Source: Sphaerisporangium siamense
GTDB taxonomy: Bacteria; Actinomycetota; Actinomycetes; Streptosporangiales; Streptosporangiaceae
DNA length: 64,000 bases
Direction: 5' to 3'
NCBI RefSeq assembly: GCF_014205275.1
Contig: NZ_JACHND010000001.1
Location: 3,410,001 to 3,474,000 of the forward strand
Of the stretch, positions 62,542 to 64,000 are shown one piece after another; the stretch's first letter is position 1; each line of letters opens with the position of its first letter. Both the position numbers and the translations under genes were made by a program. The notes beneath the pieces are model-generated. The model made no database searches, had not been told where the DNA came from, and was given only the letters and a program-made list of their open reading frames with translations.

Positions 62542-63945
62542 TCAGTGGCCGATCTCGACGTTCTCCAGGATGCCGAGCGCGTCGGGGACCAGGACGGCGG
62601 CCGAGTAGTAGGTGGAGACCAGGTAGCTGATGATGGCCTGGTCGTTGACGTTCATGAAGCGGACCGACAGGCCGGGCTCGTACTCGTCGGGGATGCCGGT
62701 CTGCCACAGGCCGATGACGCCCTGGTGCTGCTCGCCGGTGCGCATCAGCAGGATGCTGCTGGTGCGGGTGTCGGTGATGGGGATCTTGTTGCAGGGCAGC
62801 AGGGGGACGCCGCGCCAGGAGGGGATGGCGTGGCCGTGCAGGTCGGTGCTCTGCGGGTAGACGCCGCGGCGGCTGGCCTCCCGGCCGAAGGCGGCGATGG
62901 TGAGCGGGTGCGCCAGGAAGAACGCCGGCTCCTTCCACACGGTCGCCAGCAGGTCGTCGAGGTCGTCGGGGGTTGGGGGGCCGGTGCGGGTGTGGATGCG
63001 TTGTTTGAGGTCGGCGTTGTGGAGGAGGCCGAAGTCGGTGTTGTTGATGAGTTCGTGTTCTTGGCGTTCGCGGAGGGCTTCGATGGTGAGGCGGAGTTGT
63101 TGGTGGGTTTGGTTCATGGGGTGGTTGTAGAGGTCGGCGATGCGGGTGTGGATGCGGAGGATGGTTTGGGCGACGGAGAGTTCGTATTCGCGGGGGGTGG
63201 TTTCGTAGTCGACGAAGGTGCCGGGGAGGTGGGGTTCTCCGGTGTGGCCTGAGGTGATGGTGATGGTGGCTTCGCCGTGTTTGTTCTGTGGGTGGTGGGG
63301 GGTGTTCTGGTGTTGTTGGAGGTGGGTGGCGAGGGTGGGGTTGATGGCGAGGAGTTGTTGGAAGTCTTGGCGGGTGAGGGTGAGGGTTGTGGTGGGGGTG
63401 ACGGCTTGGATGGTGTGTTGCCAGGTGGTGTCGCCGGTGGTGGTGAGGGTGTGGTCGCCGTAGTGGTCGCCGTCGGCGAGGGTGGCGAGGATGGTGTTGT
63501 CGCCGTAGGGGCCGGTGCCGATTTTGTTGACTTTGCCGTGGGCGATGAGGATGAGGCGGTCGGCGGGTTGGCCGGTTTGGGTGATGGTTTCGCCGGTTTG
63601 GTGTTGGTTTTGGGTGAAGCGTTGGGCGAGGGCGTGGAGGGTGTCGTCGTCGTCGAAGTGGCGGAGCAGGGGGAGTTCGCGTAGTTCTTGGGGGATGACG
63701 TGGATGTCGGTGCCTTGGCTGGTGAAGCTGAGGCGGCCGTCGCCGATGGCGTAGGACAGGCGGCGGTTGACGCGGTAGGTGCCGCCGCTGGTGTGGATCC
63801 AGGGGAGCATGCGCAGCAGCCAGCGCGAGGAGATGTTCTGCATCTGGGGCTGCGATTTGGTCGTTGTGGCCAGGTTGCGGGCGGCCGTGGTGGCCAGTGC
63901 CTGCTGGGCCTGGTTCTCCGGCGTTATATCGGTTGTCTCGGTCAC
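62542..63945 (-). CDS. family 2B encapsulin shell protein with cNMP-binding domain (copy B)
   Basis: 467 residues from GTG 63945. Same order as copy A: N-arm, cyclic-nucleotide-binding insertion, HK97 shell. The C-terminal third differs (e.g. [20 protein letters not shown] against [20 protein letters not shown]), so two distinct shell surfaces share one cNMP domain. First gene of the three; 91 bases separate its stop from copy A. Mixed two-component family 2B shells with similar layout are known in Streptomyces. The ligand of the cNMP domain is unknown. Confidence 0.92.
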   Translation of the reverse strand: MTETTDITPENQAQQALATTAARNLATTTKSQPQMQNISSRWLLRMLPWIHTSGGTYRVNRRLSYAIGDGRLSFTSQGTDIHVIPQELRELPLLRHFDDDDTLHALAQRFTQNQHQTGETITQTGQPADRLILIAHGKVNKIGTGPYGDNTILATLADGDHYGDHTLTTTGDTTWQHTIQAVTPTTTLTLTRQDFQQLLAINPTLATHLQQHQNTPHHPQNKHGEATITITSGHTGEPHLPGTFVDYETTPREYELSVAQTILRIHTRIADLYNHPMNQTHQQLRLTIEALRERQEHELINNTDFGLLHNADLKQRIHTRTGPPTPDDLDDLLATVWKEPAFFLAHPLTIAAFGREASRRGVYPQSTDLHGHAIPSWRGVPLLPCNKIPITDTRTSSILLMRTGEQHQGVIGLWQTGIPDEYEPGLSVRFMNVNDQAIISYLVSTYYSAAVLVPDALGILENVEIGH

Positions 63946-63958
63946 AACCCACACCACC
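62954..63958. repeat. 1,005-bp direct repeat, copy B
   Basis: Partner of 61459-62463. The match ends just upstream of both start codons (ACCCACACCACC), so it includes 13 bases of leader but not the promoters. Confidence 0.9.
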
Positions 63959-64000
63959 AATCCCTGAAGCAATGAACGGGGGAACAAGGGATCACTCGGA

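Noticed and set aside
61500-63975. Repeated Val/Gly-rich plus-strand frames inside the encapsulin genes
   Set aside because: They are mirror images of the skewed encapsulin coding strand, duplicated because the DNA is duplicated. No ribosome sites.

Overview
The window is high-GC actinomycete DNA: most codons end in G or C, GTG starts are common, genes pack into operons with 4-nt ATGA/GTGA overlaps, and terminators are GC-rich hairpins without U-tracts. Family 2B encapsulins, DUF6879, a second SecDF, UdgX and CHAT/vWA/MoxR modules fit a filamentous, specialised-metabolite-producing actinobacterium (Streptosporangiales or Streptomycetales grade). I cannot name a genus from sequence alone.

Layout. 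1-4175: three acyl-CoA dehydrogenases, the last two an alpha/beta-type pair, and a TetR repressor. 4400-8895: NERD-fold membrane protein, orphan 2-oxoacid dehydrogenase E1-alpha, CoxE-like vWA protein with MoxR ATPase, tRNA-Lys(CTT). 9023-10872: MreB-like ATPase flanked by two TraR/DksA zinc-finger proteins. 11064-14380: small membrane/exported proteins and a fused SecDF. 14425-18034 (minus): Crp-type regulator, class III cyclase-like protein and P-loop NTPase; the last two share a short RHIM/amyloid-like motif at the C- and N-terminus respectively. 18321-26231: membrane-anchored sugar-binding-domain protein, phosphoesterase, Tat-exported M28 peptidase, alaS, DnaQ-like exonuclease with BRCT. 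26247-29098 (minus): a complete ABC-three-component system (REase-fold/CTD protein, middle component, DUF2326 ATPase). 29182-33900 (minus): compact operon of FMN hydroxyacid oxidase, sulfotransferase, P450 and AMP-ligase. 33978-37586: ECF sigma factor, two exported SnoaL-like proteins, two NAD(P) oxidoreductases. 37765-40287: LPXTG surface protein, DUF11 exported protein, UdgX.

40497-47831 is a translationally coupled four-gene operon: MoxR/ChlI-type AAA+, vWA/ChlD-like protein, CHAT caspase-like protease, and a cyclase-like domain fused to ten 48-residue TPRs. It has the architecture of the vWA-MoxR-associated conflict systems. 48013-54102 is a small metabolite-like cluster (DUF6879, globin, FAD monooxygenase, FemAB-like GNAT, MFS, PIG-L deacetylase). 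It is followed on the opposite strand by a 125-residue protein made almost wholly of [VS]WD hexads, then an S33 peptidase and a stand-alone LeuA-dimer-like protein.

57080-59873 holds MarR regulators and an EmrB-type exporter with a clear operator palindrome. 59854-63945 (minus) holds two tandem family 2B encapsulin shell genes with cNMP-binding domains and a polyprenyl diphosphate synthase, the expected cargo. The shells share an approximately 1,005-bp apparently identical block but have diverged 3' ends, which suggests recent duplication or gene conversion.

The strongest candidates for undescribed biology are the WD-hexad peptide with its neighbours, the amyloid-motif cyclase/NTPase/Crp unit, and the CHAT/cyclase-TPR operon.
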